Both the position numbers and the translations under genes were made by a program. The notes beneath the pieces are model-generated. The model made no database searches. It was not told the origin of the DNA and saw nothing but the letters and a program-made list of their open reading frames with translations. Positions 8,319-16,150 of a stretch of DNA of 64,000 nucleotides are shown here, piece by piece. This DNA is from an uncultured Bacteroidales bacterium (lineage in GTDB: Bacteria; Bacteroidota; Bacteroidia; Bacteroidales; Bacteroidaceae), in assembly GCA_902802265.1 (NCBI GenBank), contig CADCLN010000001.1, positions 62,001 to 126,000 of the forward strand, given 5' to 3'. The stretch's first letter is position 1. Each line of letters opens with the position of its first letter.

Positions 8319-9215
8319 ATGATGCGCAGATTTTTTATTTTTTACTTTTTCGTTCTTACTTTGACGGCAGCGGCTCAGCGTGTGGAGGTGACGCCAGAAG
8401 ATTCGGCACGGGTGGTTGCACTCCTCAAGAAGGCAAAGACGGAGCGAGGTGAGGAGAACCGAGTGCTGTACTTTGCCAGGCAGTTCCTGGGATTGCCATA
8501 CGTGGCACACACGCTGGAAAATGGCAATAAAGAACATCTTATCGTGAATTTGCACGAATTCGACTGCACGACACTGGTGGAAACAGCGGCGGCACTTGCG
8601 TTGTGCGACGTGCATGACCAACGGACGTTCAAGGATTATTGCCATTGGCTCACTACCCTGCGCTATCGTGACGGCAAACTGACGGACTACACCAGCCGCC
8701 TGCATTACTTCACCTGGTGGGGCGAGGACAACGAAAAACTGGGACTTGTCACGTGCATCAATCAGGACACGAAACCTACTGCGTTTTACGAGAAGCTGGT
8801 CACGGCAAAACTTTGGGACGAGGTGCAGACGGTCAACGTGAACTACATGACGACACACCCTGGGCTGTATAAGCATCTGAAAAACAATCCTGCATTTGTC
8901 AAGGTCATCCGCGACTACGAGCGCATCAGTTCGGGCAAAAGCTATCGCTACATTCCCAAACGACTGCTGGGCGGCAAACAGCGCAACTCTTTAGGAATCA
9001 TCAACGACGGCGACATCCTTGCCATGATTACGTCGAAGGCAGGACTTGACACTTCGCACCTCGGCATCGCTGTGTGGCAAAACGGACGGCTCCACATGCT
9101 CCATGCCTCCAGCCTGCAGAAAAAAGTTGTGCTCGACAAGCAGAACCTCTATGATTATCAACAAAAACAAACTTCACAGCTCGGCATCCGTGTGTTTAGA
9201 GTAAATGAAAAATAA
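8319..9215 (+). CDS. DUF1460 protein, N-acetylmuramoyl-L-alanine amidase-like (NlpC/P60 fold)
   Basis: Secreted 298-residue protein with an N-terminal signal (ending TLTAAAQ, about residue 20). The DUF1460 family has a papain/NlpC-P60-like fold and is thought to cleave peptidoglycan fragments. The presumed catalytic cysteine is C83 in EFDCTTLVET and the histidine H247 in LDTSHLGIAVW; HASS near residue 262 is also characteristic. It overlaps the cyclophilin gene by about 11 bp if that gene starts at 9205, so the two are probably co-transcribed. The family assignment rests on the motifs; the exact substrate is unknown. Confidence 0.82.
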   Translation: MMRRFFIFYFFVLTLTAAAQRVEVTPEDSARVVALLKKAKTERGEENRVLYFARQFLGLPYVAHTLENGNKEHLIVNLHEFDCTTLVETAAALALCDVHDQRTFKDYCHWLTTLRYRDGKLTDYTSRLHYFTWWGEDNEKLGLVTCINQDTKPTAFYEKLVTAKLWDEVQTVNVNYMTTHPGLYKHLKNNPAFVKVIRDYERISSGKSYRYIPKRLLGGKQRNSLGIINDGDILAMITSKAGLDTSHLGIAVWQNGRLHMLHASSLQKKVVLDKQNLYDYQQKQTSQLGIRVFRVNEK

Positions 9216-10038
9216 AAAGATGAAAAAACTATTTGCCATTACAAGTGTGCTCTGCTGCCTCGCCCTCAGCAGCTGCAACGGACAGAAACACCCTGGTGCC
9301 AGCACCGAGGTAGTCTTTGAAACAACCATGGGCGACATCCGCATTGCCCTTTTCGACGACACACCTGGTCATCGTGACAATATGATACAGAACATCCGCG
9401 CAGGACTGTACGATGGTGTCACCTTCCACCGCGTCATTCGCAACTTCATGATTCAGACGGGCGACCCCGACACACGCCCAGACATCGTGCCCGACACTAC
9501 CAAGGCTCACGAGCGCATCCCTGCCGAGTTTGTCTATCCCAAATATTTCCACAAGCGCAGCTTTGTGGGAGCTGCCCGCGACGAAGACAACGAAAATCCA
9601 GAACGTCAGTCGGACAAGTACCAGTTCTACATCGTCACCGGCAGGACTTGTTCGGATGCTGACCTGGACAACTTTGAAACGGCGCGTGAGGAACGCGAAG
9701 CAGAGCTCATCTACAACAAGATTTGTGAACAGCACAAGGCAGAGATTGATGCCATCCGTGCCGAGCGCAAGCCCCGTAAGCTGAGCGACCGACTGGAATC
9801 GTACTTGGACCAAGCCCGACTGCAGGTGTCAGAAAATCCGCCCCTTACCTACACCCGCGAACAACGCAGCGCCTATCGCAGCGTAGGCGGAGCACCCTGG
9901 CTGGATGGCGAATATACCGTATTCGGAGAAGTGGTGGAAGGCATGGCGACTGTGGAAAAGATACAGAAAATAAAAACGGATGCCAATGACAAACCGTTGC
10001 ATGACATCCGCATTTTGCGAGCTTACGTCGTTCAATAA
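9205..10038 (+). CDS. Cyclophilin-type peptidyl-prolyl isomerase, lipoprotein
   Basis: Accelerates proline cis-trans isomerisation during envelope protein folding. 277 residues from 9205, or 272 from ATG 9220. The signal KKLFAITSVLCCLALSSC ends in a lipobox cysteine, so the protein is membrane-anchored. Cyclophilin motifs are VVFETTMGDIRIALFDD, VTFHRVIRNFMIQTGDP and, at the C-terminal end, EYTVFGEVVEGMATVEKIQ. Between them a charged helical insertion of about 65 residues (EREAELIYNKICEQHKAEID, RAERKPRKLSDRLESYLDQ) interrupts the domain, a pattern met in Bacteroidales lipoprotein cyclophilins. It follows the amidase-like gene with overlapping ends. Confidence 0.93.
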   Translation: MKNKKMKKLFAITSVLCCLALSSCNGQKHPGASTEVVFETTMGDIRIALFDDTPGHRDNMIQNIRAGLYDGVTFHRVIRNFMIQTGDPDTRPDIVPDTTKAHERIPAEFVYPKYFHKRSFVGAARDEDNENPERQSDKYQFYIVTGRTCSDADLDNFETAREEREAELIYNKICEQHKAEIDAIRAERKPRKLSDRLESYLDQARLQVSENPPLTYTREQRSAYRSVGGAPWLDGEYTVFGEVVEGMATVEKIQKIKTDANDKPLHDIRILRAYVVQ

Positions 10039-10064
10039 TCCATGAATCACCCGCTCGTCGTGAA

Positions 10065-10310
10065 TTATTTTCCCTTCAGCAATGAAGCTACCCACAGGAT
10101 AACTACGGCACCAATGATGGCGGTGCCGAGCTGACCCAACCGGCCACCCCACTCTACGCCGAGCAGACTAAACAACCAGCCACCCACGGCACCTCCGAAG
10201 AGACCCAGCAGCAAGTTCATCAGGAAGCCGAAGCCTCCACCTTTCATCAGTTTGCCAGCACAGAGGCCAGCCAAACATCCCATAATAATGTAACCAATAA
10301 AATCTAACAT
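10065..10310 (-). CDS. GlsB/YeaQ/YmgE-family small membrane protein (transglycosylase-associated)
   Basis: 81-residue integral membrane protein with three glycine-rich helices: FIGYIIMGCLAGLCAGKLMK, NLLLGLFGGAVGGWLFSLLG and GTAIIGAVVILWVASLLKG. This is the Transgly_assoc pattern, whose members are stress-associated but have no proven biochemical role. It is the last gene of a minus-strand trio (HTH-like protein, PHP hydrolase, this gene), 13 bp after the PHP gene, and is convergent with the cyclophilin gene. Confidence 0.88.
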   Translation of the reverse strand: MLDFIGYIIMGCLAGLCAGKLMKGGGFGFLMNLLLGLFGGAVGGWLFSLLGVEWGGRLGQLGTAIIGAVVILWVASLLKGK

Positions 10311-10323
10311 AATAAATACAATT

Positions 10324-11049
10324 TTAAAGGGTTAAACTTTTACCTATATAGTTGAAAAACTTTTCTGGCCAATAGTTCATAATCATTTCATCAGGGAACT
10401 GCACTTCGTCCACCAACTGCAACACACGGTCGTAGTCGGCTATCTGGAACGATATGTGCGCATCGCTGCCCAGAATCACTGGCACGTCGTGCCGTTTGCA
10501 GATTCGCAGCAGTTCACGATTATTCTCCCGCGCCTTGGGCTTCATCCGGTTGGGCGACAGCGAATGGTTGTTGATTTCCAACAACGTGTGTGCCTCCTTT
10601 GCAGCCTGCACAATGGCTTCAAAATCCAAGTCCGCCGTTCCGTCAACAGGATGGCTGATGATATTGACATACGGACTGCGGATGGCAGCAATCATGCCCG
10701 CCGTGTTTTCAGCCCGAGTGCCGCCCTGCCAACACGCATCATGGATGCCGGCAATGCCGATGTCGAGCGCTTTCAGAAAGCGTTCCTCCAGGTCCAGCGT
10801 ACCTTTTGTGTCGAGAATGTTAATCTCGCAGCCCATCAGCAGCCTTATGCCGTACATCTGCCTCGGTATCACGTACATATTTTTAAAGTATATGGCAGGA
10901 CACGTGCCCTTGATGCTCGGTCCGTGCTCTGTGATGCCCAGCACCTGCAAGCCTTTGTCGGCTGCCGCACGCACCATTTCCTGCAAACTGCTGTAGGCAT
11001 GGCCCGACGCCACGGTGTGTGTATGTACATCTAATAATGGTTTCTTCAT
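10324..11049 (-). CDS. PHP-domain metal-dependent hydrolase (YcdX-like phosphatase)
   Basis: 241-residue cytoplasmic PHP-superfamily enzyme. Metal-ligand motifs run in the expected order: DVHTHTVASGH near the N-terminus, GITEHGP, MGCEIN, AGIHDACW, NIISHPVDG, LLEINNHSL and VILGSDAHIS. The single-domain length matches YcdX-type phosphatases rather than histidinol phosphatase or DNA polymerase PHP domains. It starts 14 bp after the upstream HTH-like gene, in the same direction. The substrate is not determined by the sequence. Confidence 0.9.
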   Translation of the reverse strand: MKKPLLDVHTHTVASGHAYSSLQEMVRAAADKGLQVLGITEHGPSIKGTCPAIYFKNMYVIPRQMYGIRLLMGCEINILDTKGTLDLEERFLKALDIGIAGIHDACWQGGTRAENTAGMIAAIRSPYVNIISHPVDGTADLDFEAIVQAAKEAHTLLEINNHSLSPNRMKPKARENNRELLRICKRHDVPVILGSDAHISFQIADYDRVLQLVDEVQFPDEMIMNYWPEKFFNYIGKSLTL

Positions 11050-11063
11050 CTCCTTTCCTTTAT

Positions 11064-11525
11064 TTAAAATCCACTTGCATACATTTCTTCCTCTTCGTCA
11101 TACACGTTGGCCGACTTCACGCCATGCCGACGCAACACCGACGCAATATATTTCTGCTCGGCTGGCGACACAGGGCGTTCACCATTGATGATGCGATAAT
11201 ACTGCGTGTTGCCAAAATGACCATACAAGTCGCTACGCACCTTGCGAGCCACCACGGTGGTCATATCGTCGTACAGACGCGAAAGCCCACGCTTGTACAA
11301 TACCTTTTCTGCCTTCAGATAATACGGGCAGTCCTCATCCTGGGCACGGCGCGGATTCAGCACACGCACACTTTCCACGCTCTCTTCCAACTGCTGAAAG
11401 GCAATCTGCCTCAAACATTCTCCTGCCCGCGGACACCCCGCACGGCAGCAATGCATCAATCCGTTACGTCTTTCCATTTCTTTTCTATTTTTTTCAATTG
11501 AACATTTTGTCCCAACAAGGTTCAT
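11064..11525 (-). CDS. Cys-rich, HTH-like protein of unknown function
   Basis: 153 residues from ATG 11525, or 137 from ATG 11477; both fit the promoter at 11543-11550, whose transcript would begin about 10-15 nt before the first. The N-terminal part has a cysteine cluster (HCCRAGCPRAGECLR; C26, C27, C31 and C37, then C66), which could bind metal. The C-terminal part (about 97-135: FGNTQYYRIINGERPVSPAE then QKYIASVLRRHG) resembles the recognition half of an XRE-like HTH. I recognise a Bacteroidales-restricted family but cannot name it securely (possibly DUF6078). It is the first gene of an operon with the PHP hydrolase, and a 22-bp palindrome array lies upstream, so autoregulation is a reasonable idea. 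Confidence 0.7.
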   Translation of the reverse strand: MNLVGTKCSIEKNRKEMERRNGLMHCCRAGCPRAGECLRQIAFQQLEESVESVRVLNPRRAQDEDCPYYLKAEKVLYKRGLSRLYDDMTTVVARKVRSDLYGHFGNTQYYRIINGERPVSPAEQKYIASVLRRHGVKSANVYDEEEEMYASGF

Positions 11526-11542
11526 TTATCCTTATTTCGCTA

Positions 11543-11550
11543 CAAAGTTA
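11543..11550 (-). promoter_or_regulatory. -7 box for the HTH-like/PHP operon
   Basis: Minus-strand TAACTTTG, matching TAnnTTTG, about 18 bp before the ATG at 11525. Confidence 0.65.
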
Positions 11551-11590
11551 CGACATCTTCCCGAAACGAACAAATTTTTCTGGGAATTTT

Positions 11591-11706
11591 TTACCACAAT
11601 TTTACCATAGTTATGGTAAAACTTTACCAGCCCTGTGGTAAAACCTTACCAACACAATGGTAAAACCTTACCAGCATAGTGGTAAAAAGTTACCAAAACG
11701 GTGGTA
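11591..11706. promoter_or_regulatory. Array of five TTACCA-N6-TGGTAA palindromes with exact 22-bp period, plus one half-site
   Basis: TTACCA begins at 11602, 11624, 11646, 11668 and 11690, each followed after exactly 6 bp by TGGTAA (the last is TGGTAG). The first copy extends to TTTACCATAGTTATGGTAAA. A further TTACCA half-site sits at 11591, 11 bp (half a period) before the first full site. All sites face the same helical side within about two turns, as expected for cooperative binding of a dimeric protein. The array lies about 40-160 bp upstream of the -7 box at 11543-11550. Confidence 0.85.
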
Positions 11707-11740
11707 GGCATACGCCACAACAATGTCATTTTCAAAAAAC

Positions 11741-11776
11741 TTCCCCACAAGCAAGGCGTCGCTTACCTGTGGGGAA
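11741..11776 (-). terminator. Rho-independent terminator of the 11864-13933 gene
   Basis: Arms TTCCCCACA (11741-11749) and TGTGGGGAA (11768-11776) form a stem; on the minus strand it is followed by AAGTTTTTT. Confidence 0.75.
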
Positions 11777-11863
11777 AAAGTGAATTAAAAATGTGTCGGA
11801 AGATTATGGGCAGACCCAAATCGATGTATTCGTGACCGTTCTCCAGATTGACAGGGGTTCGGG

Positions 11864-13933
11864 CTAGTCGGAGACGTTGAGGTAAGCGTCGATCAGGGCT
11901 GTGATGTCATCGACTGATATCTGGCCGTCGCCGTTCATGTCGGCATAGCGGGGGCTGGAGGCTTCGGGCGAGAGGTAGGCACTAATGAGACTGGTGATGT
12001 CGTCGATGGTTACGCTACCGATGCTGACACGCCCCGTCACTCTGCTGCCGTCGGCCGACAGGAGATAGCGGCTGTCAGCATCGTAGGTTGCGCCAGTGGG
12101 GATGACGAAGAACACGTGGTTCAGCTCTATTCTGTCGAAGCCATGCAGGGTGCCGTATTCGCTACCGGAAAGGTTGAGCTGGCAGTCTTGCAGCCGAAGG
12201 GTGCCGTCGATGCTGTTGTTTACCAGCTGGGTGCCGTTCACTGTGCAGCCGTCTCGGAAGGTGATGTTGCTGCCGTCGTAGCAGTAGATAGTGCCTGCGA
12301 GGGTGAGGGTGCCTGGTCCCAAAATGATGGGGCTGCGGTATGCTACAAACGTCACTCTGCCGTAGGGGTTGTTCTTGACGGAATTGTTGCCCAAGAGTTT
12401 CACAAACATGCCGGGTTTTGCCTCCGTCGTCTGCTGGATGGCGCTGTAGCGGTACTGGCAGTCGATGGTGACGCCGTCGAGCAGCAGCGTGTCTGCGGCG
12501 TAGTGGACGGAGCCGCTGATGTTTTCGTAGTAGAAGTTGTTTGCGTTCAGGTTGTTCACTTCGTGTCCACCGACACGGATGCCGTAGGTTTGCGTTACCT
12601 TGGCGAAGCGCACCATGCCTGAATAGCTTGACTGGCTTCCAGACTGACGGAAGTAGCGACGCTGGGAGTCGAAGAACACTTTGCTCGTAGTGATTTCCAT
12701 GTTCTCCAGTTTCAGCTGGGCGAAGGCGGGCGCGCCGTATCGCTCCGTGTCGATACTCGTTTCGGTGATGTCGGAGAAGGCAAGTGTGCCGTCGCCCAGG
12801 GTGATGTGCCCGAACAGGAGCACTTGCCGGAATGTCTTGATGCTAATGGTCTTTCCTGTCTCCCCTTCTATGTTCAGAGCCGTTTCGCCCTGTATCTGAA
12901 GGCGTGAGTTTTCCGTTCCGATGATGGTGACGTCTTCGGTAGATGTGATGGCTGGGCATTTGTCTGCGCTGGTGCAGCCAATGTTGGTGTAGCTGTTACC
13001 CGTACAACGGATGGTGAGTGCCTTGCCTGTTCGGTTGGCAATGGCTGGACCTATGCCATCGAAGGTGTAGATGTCTGCATTCTCTGGCAACGTCAGTTCG
13101 CCGCTTGCCGGATTGTAGCTGGCCGTGCCGTATTTGATGCGCGGACTCTGGATGTGGTCCTTGTTACCTGCCGTCACTTCCTTGCCGCCGACAGTCAGTC
13201 CGTAGAGACGCCAGCCCATATAGACGGGACCTGTCACTTTCTGGCCGTCGCTATCAAGCAGACACATTTTGTCGCTGTCGTAACTGGCGCCCTGGGGTGT
13301 ATAGATGCCCATGTCGGTGCCGGAGATAAAGACGGATCGGAAGTTGTAGAGTGTGCCGTAGCTGAAGCCCGAGAGGTTCACGCTGCCGTCGGAGATGCTG
13401 AACACGCCGCTGCCTGAGTTGCTCCTGCAATAGATGGATCGGGTGTTGATGGTTGGGCCTCCGTAGCCTTCGCCTCCCTGCACGCCGTTGCCGATGCAAA
13501 TCCAGGGGGCGTCCATACACATGATTTCTCCGTTTGCCATCGTCAGTGTGCCTTTGCCCTCGATGTAGCAGTTTACGTAAGAGGAGCTGGTGCTGGCGGA
13601 GGGTTTGTAAATGACGAATGCGGCTGGCGCACCGCTTTGCATCTTTACCACGTTTTCTCCGTTCAGCACGATGTGGAGACGGTCGGGGGCTGAACTGGTC
13701 ACATTGATGGCGGTGCGTTTGGTATCAATCTCCATGTTGTTCAGCGTCAGCATGTTTTTGCTGGCATCGTAGGTGGCATAGCCCGAAAGGATGTCGGAGC
13801 CAGTGATGTTTCTGGCATTGTCGGACGTGACTGGAACTCCTGCCACGTAGATGCCGTAGTTGGTTGCAGCCATTCCTGCTGCAGGGAGTACGGTCGCCAA
13901 AAGAAGGGCGAGAAGGTGTAGATAGTTTTTCAT
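11864..13933 (-). CDS. Secreted dockerin-tailed repeat protein (paralogue of 26077-28944)
   Basis: 689 residues: a signal peptide (first about 22, ending GMAA), then a beta-rich repetitive region, then a C-terminal dockerin-like module. The repeat units open with a YGIYVAGVPVTSDNARNITG pattern and contain GxLTLxNxxI and LxIxxxGxN motifs, suggesting a right-handed beta-helix or similar solenoid; TYGIRVGGHEVNNLNANNF starts a later unit. The C-terminus carries two half-dockerins: VTIDDITSLISAYLSPE, then YADMNGDGQISVDDITALID ending AYLNVSD; only the second keeps the calcium loop DMNGDG. It shares whole blocks with the 26077 protein (VTSDNA, NCxIEGxGTLT, CRSNS, LSGFSYGT). Probably cell-surface or secreted; function unknown. 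It has a terminator but no clear own promoter, and lies 48 bp after rluA. Confidence 0.8.
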   Translation of the reverse strand: MKNYLHLLALLLATVLPAAGMAATNYGIYVAGVPVTSDNARNITGSDILSGYATYDASKNMLTLNNMEIDTKRTAINVTSSAPDRLHIVLNGENVVKMQSGAPAAFVIYKPSASTSSSYVNCYIEGKGTLTMANGEIMCMDAPWICIGNGVQGGEGYGGPTINTRSIYCRSNSGSGVFSISDGSVNLSGFSYGTLYNFRSVFISGTDMGIYTPQGASYDSDKMCLLDSDGQKVTGPVYMGWRLYGLTVGGKEVTAGNKDHIQSPRIKYGTASYNPASGELTLPENADIYTFDGIGPAIANRTGKALTIRCTGNSYTNIGCTSADKCPAITSTEDVTIIGTENSRLQIQGETALNIEGETGKTISIKTFRQVLLFGHITLGDGTLAFSDITETSIDTERYGAPAFAQLKLENMEITTSKVFFDSQRRYFRQSGSQSSYSGMVRFAKVTQTYGIRVGGHEVNNLNANNFYYENISGSVHYAADTLLLDGVTIDCQYRYSAIQQTTEAKPGMFVKLLGNNSVKNNPYGRVTFVAYRSPIILGPGTLTLAGTIYCYDGSNITFRDGCTVNGTQLVNNSIDGTLRLQDCQLNLSGSEYGTLHGFDRIELNHVFFVIPTGATYDADSRYLLSADGSRVTGRVSIGSVTIDDITSLISAYLSPEASSPRYADMNGDGQISVDDITALIDAYLNVSD

Positions 13934-13981
13934 ATATAGTAAATAATGATTGATGCTTAATTTGTTTACCAGCCCCCCGTT

Positions 13982-14653
13982 TCAGACAGGCTGAAAGCTC
14001 TGCCAGAGGGTGTCGGAAGGCACAGGGGCCTCCACACGGATTTCTTTTCCGCTGACAGGATGGACGAACTGGATGCTGCGAGCATGAAGGCTGATGCTGC
14101 CGTCGGGGTTGCTGCGCTTGGCTCCGTATTTCAGGTCACCCTTGATGGGACAGCCTATCTTGGCAAGCTGGCAGCGAATTTGATGGTGACGACCTGTCTT
14201 CAGATTGACCTCCAACAGGCAGTAGCGGTCGCTCCGCCCAATCAGGCGGTAACTGAGTTCTGCACGTTTGCTGTGGGGCACTTCGCGCTCGTAAGCGTAG
14301 GATTTGTTTTGCTGCTGGTTGCGGACCAGCCAATGAACCAGGGTGCCGGCGGGCTGTGGCGGCGGTGTAGCCGTGACGGCCCAGTAGGTTTTGCGGACTT
14401 CGCCCGTGGAGAACATTTTGTTGAGCCGAGGCAGTGCTTTGCTGGTACGGGCAAAGAGCACGATGCCACTGACAGGACGGTCGAGCCTGTGAACCACACC
14501 AAGGAAGACGTTGCCTGGTTTGGCATACGCTTCCTTGATGTATTGCTTCACTGTCTCGCTCAGCGGTGTGTCGCCGGTCTTGTCGCCCTGAACGATTTCA
14601 CCACTCTGCTTCGAGACGATGATAAGGTGGTTGTCTTCGTAAAGAATGGTCAT
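13982..14653 (-). CDS. RluA-family RNA pseudouridine synthase
   Basis: Isomerises uridine to pseudouridine in rRNA or tRNA. 223 residues with no N-terminal S4 domain. The catalytic motif is VVHRLDRPVSG with the essential Asp at D58; EVNLKTGRHHQIR and GCPIKGDLKYGA are the other conserved blocks. The short, S4-less form resembles RluA/TruC-type enzymes, so the target position cannot be named. It follows fabG by 3 bp in a tetR-fabG-rluA run. Confidence 0.92.
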   Translation of the reverse strand: MTILYEDNHLIIVSKQSGEIVQGDKTGDTPLSETVKQYIKEAYAKPGNVFLGVVHRLDRPVSGIVLFARTSKALPRLNKMFSTGEVRKTYWAVTATPPPQPAGTLVHWLVRNQQQNKSYAYEREVPHSKRAELSYRLIGRSDRYCLLEVNLKTGRHHQIRCQLAKIGCPIKGDLKYGAKRSNPDGSISLHARSIQFVHPVSGKEIRVEAPVPSDTLWQSFQPV

Positions 14654-14656
14654 TTT

Positions 14657-15415
14657 CTACATATTCATTCCACCGTCGATCTGGATGACCTGTCCGCTGA
14701 CATAACTTGACATGTCGGAAGCAAGGAAGAGGCAGACGTTGGCTATGTCTTCTACCTGACCGCCACGGCGAAGCGGAATCTTCTTCATCCAGTCGTTGCG
14801 GATTTCTTCGGGCAACTGCGCTGTCATAGCTGTCTCGATGAAGCCTGGGGCTACGGCGTTGGCGCGTATGCCTTTGGGACCAAGTTCCTGTGCGATAGAC
14901 TTTGCCAAACCGATCATGCCTGCCTTAGAGGCTGAGTAGTTGCACTGGCCTGCGTTGCCATGTACACCCACGACGGACGACATGTTGATGATGGAACCGC
15001 CACGCTGGCGAAGCATGATGGGAGCACAAGCGTGGATGAAGTTGAATGCCGACTTGAGGTTGACGCTGAGCACAGCATCCCACTGCTGTTCGCTCATGCG
15101 AAGCATGAGGCCGTCCTTCGTGATACCAGCGTTGTTCACCAGTATGTCGATGGAGCCGAAGTCTTCGTGAATCCTCTTTACCACTGCTTCGGTCTCGGCA
15201 AAGTCGGCAGCATTGCCTGCATAAGCGCGGCAAGTGACACCGAGTGCTTCGATTTCGCTGCGTGTGGCTTCCAAGCCAGCAGCCATTTCGTCGTTGAGTA
15301 CGAGGTCTGTGAATGCGATGTTTGCACCTTCCTGTGCAAATTTCATGGCAACAGCCTTGCCGATGCCACGTGCAGCTCCAGTGATGAGAGCTGTCTTACC
15401 TGTGAGTAATGCCAT
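14657..15415 (-). CDS. fabG: 3-oxoacyl-[acyl-carrier-protein] reductase
   Basis: NADPH-dependent reduction of 3-ketoacyl-ACP in fatty-acid elongation. From ATG 15415 the protein has 252 residues and begins MALLTGKTALITGAARGIGK, with the Rossmann TGxxxGIG motif at the N-terminus. The catalytic set is N119, S147 (in IINMSSVVG), Y160 and K164 (YSASK); NNAG is at about 94. A longer in-frame start would overlap the tetR gene by about 100 bp and lacks family similarity. The upstream TetR regulator, 13 bp away, may control it. Confidence 0.95.
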   Translation of the reverse strand: MALLTGKTALITGAARGIGKAVAMKFAQEGANIAFTDLVLNDEMAAGLEATRSEIEALGVTCRAYAGNAADFAETEAVVKRIHEDFGSIDILVNNAGITKDGLMLRMSEQQWDAVLSVNLKSAFNFIHACAPIMLRQRGGSIINMSSVVGVHGNAGQCNYSASKAGMIGLAKSIAQELGPKGIRANAVAPGFIETAMTAQLPEEIRNDWMKKIPLRRGGQVEDIANVCLFLASDMSSYVSGQVIQIDGGMNM

Positions 15416-15428
15416 AGTTTTTATGTTT

Positions 15429-16013
15429 TTAATTGGTTCTTGACAATTGTTTGAGCACCATGCGGCGCACGTATGGATAAAGTTCTTCTGCATTCTGCGC
15501 AGCATAGCGGCCATAGATGAAGGGCACTTCACAACCCTTCAGGCAGAAGTGGCAGATTTCGGCCATCAGGCGAACATTGCGCACGTCGAACACGCCTTTG
15601 TCGTTGCCTTCGTTCATGATGCGGCGAAACAAATTGATTTCATTCTTGTCAAAAGTCTTGCGTACAGCCTCAACCTTCCATACATCGCGGAAGAACTCTG
15701 CACGCAAATTGCCGTTGCGATAGACTGCCTCCTTCACCACGGTGAGATGGGTGAAGATGAGCTGCACCATCTTTTCTTCTGGGGGGATGTTTTTGCGAGC
15801 CACCTCTTCCATGCGTTCATAAAGACGTTCCAGCTCGGTCTGAATCACGGCGTAATAAACCTCTTCTTTACTTTTAAAATAAGTATATAATGTGCGACGA
15901 CCTTTGCCCGAAGAGAGAGCGATGTCGTTCATCGTGGTACTTTCAAAGCCGTTCTTGGCAAACAGCTGGCGTGCCACATCCACCAACAATCTTCTTGTTT
16001 TTGAAACTGCCAT
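15429..16013 (-). CDS. TetR/AcrR-family transcriptional regulator
   Basis: 194 residues. The N-terminal HTH reads LLVDVARQLFAKNGFESTTM, NDIALSSGKGRRTLYTYFKS, the canonical TetR DNA-binding domain, and is followed by a helical ligand and dimer domain. It is placed just upstream of fabG and rluA, so it may regulate lipid synthesis or its own operon; the ligand is unknown. It has its own -7 box at 16045-16052. Confidence 0.93.
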   Translation of the reverse strand: MAVSKTRRLLVDVARQLFAKNGFESTTMNDIALSSGKGRRTLYTYFKSKEEVYYAVIQTELERLYERMEEVARKNIPPEEKMVQLIFTHLTVVKEAVYRNGNLRAEFFRDVWKVEAVRKTFDKNEINLFRRIMNEGNDKGVFDVRNVRLMAEICHFCLKGCEVPFIYGRYAAQNAEELYPYVRRMVLKQLSRTN

Positions 16014-16044
16014 TTATCTTCACGGTTTTTGCGGTTTTCGGCTG

Positions 16045-16052
16045 CAAAATTA
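16045..16052 (-). promoter_or_regulatory. -7 box for tetR-fabG-rluA
   Basis: Minus-strand TAATTTTG, about 30 bp before the tetR start codon. Confidence 0.6.
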
Positions 16053-16150
16053 CGCAATTATTTTGAATGAACAAAAAAAATTCTGCGCAACTTTTTTAAG
16101 GAAAGAATTAAACGACTATGGTTCAAAGAAATAAAATTTGCACAAGAACC

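Noticed and set aside
11591..11706. Possible CRISPR array
   Set aside because: Units are 22 bp with palindromic arms and 6-bp variable centres; there is no repeat-spacer structure of CRISPR size and no cas gene.
14657..15532. Longer FabG start at 15532
   Set aside because: It would overlap the tetR gene by over 100 bp and add sequence unlike any FabG N-terminus; ATG 15415 fits the family.
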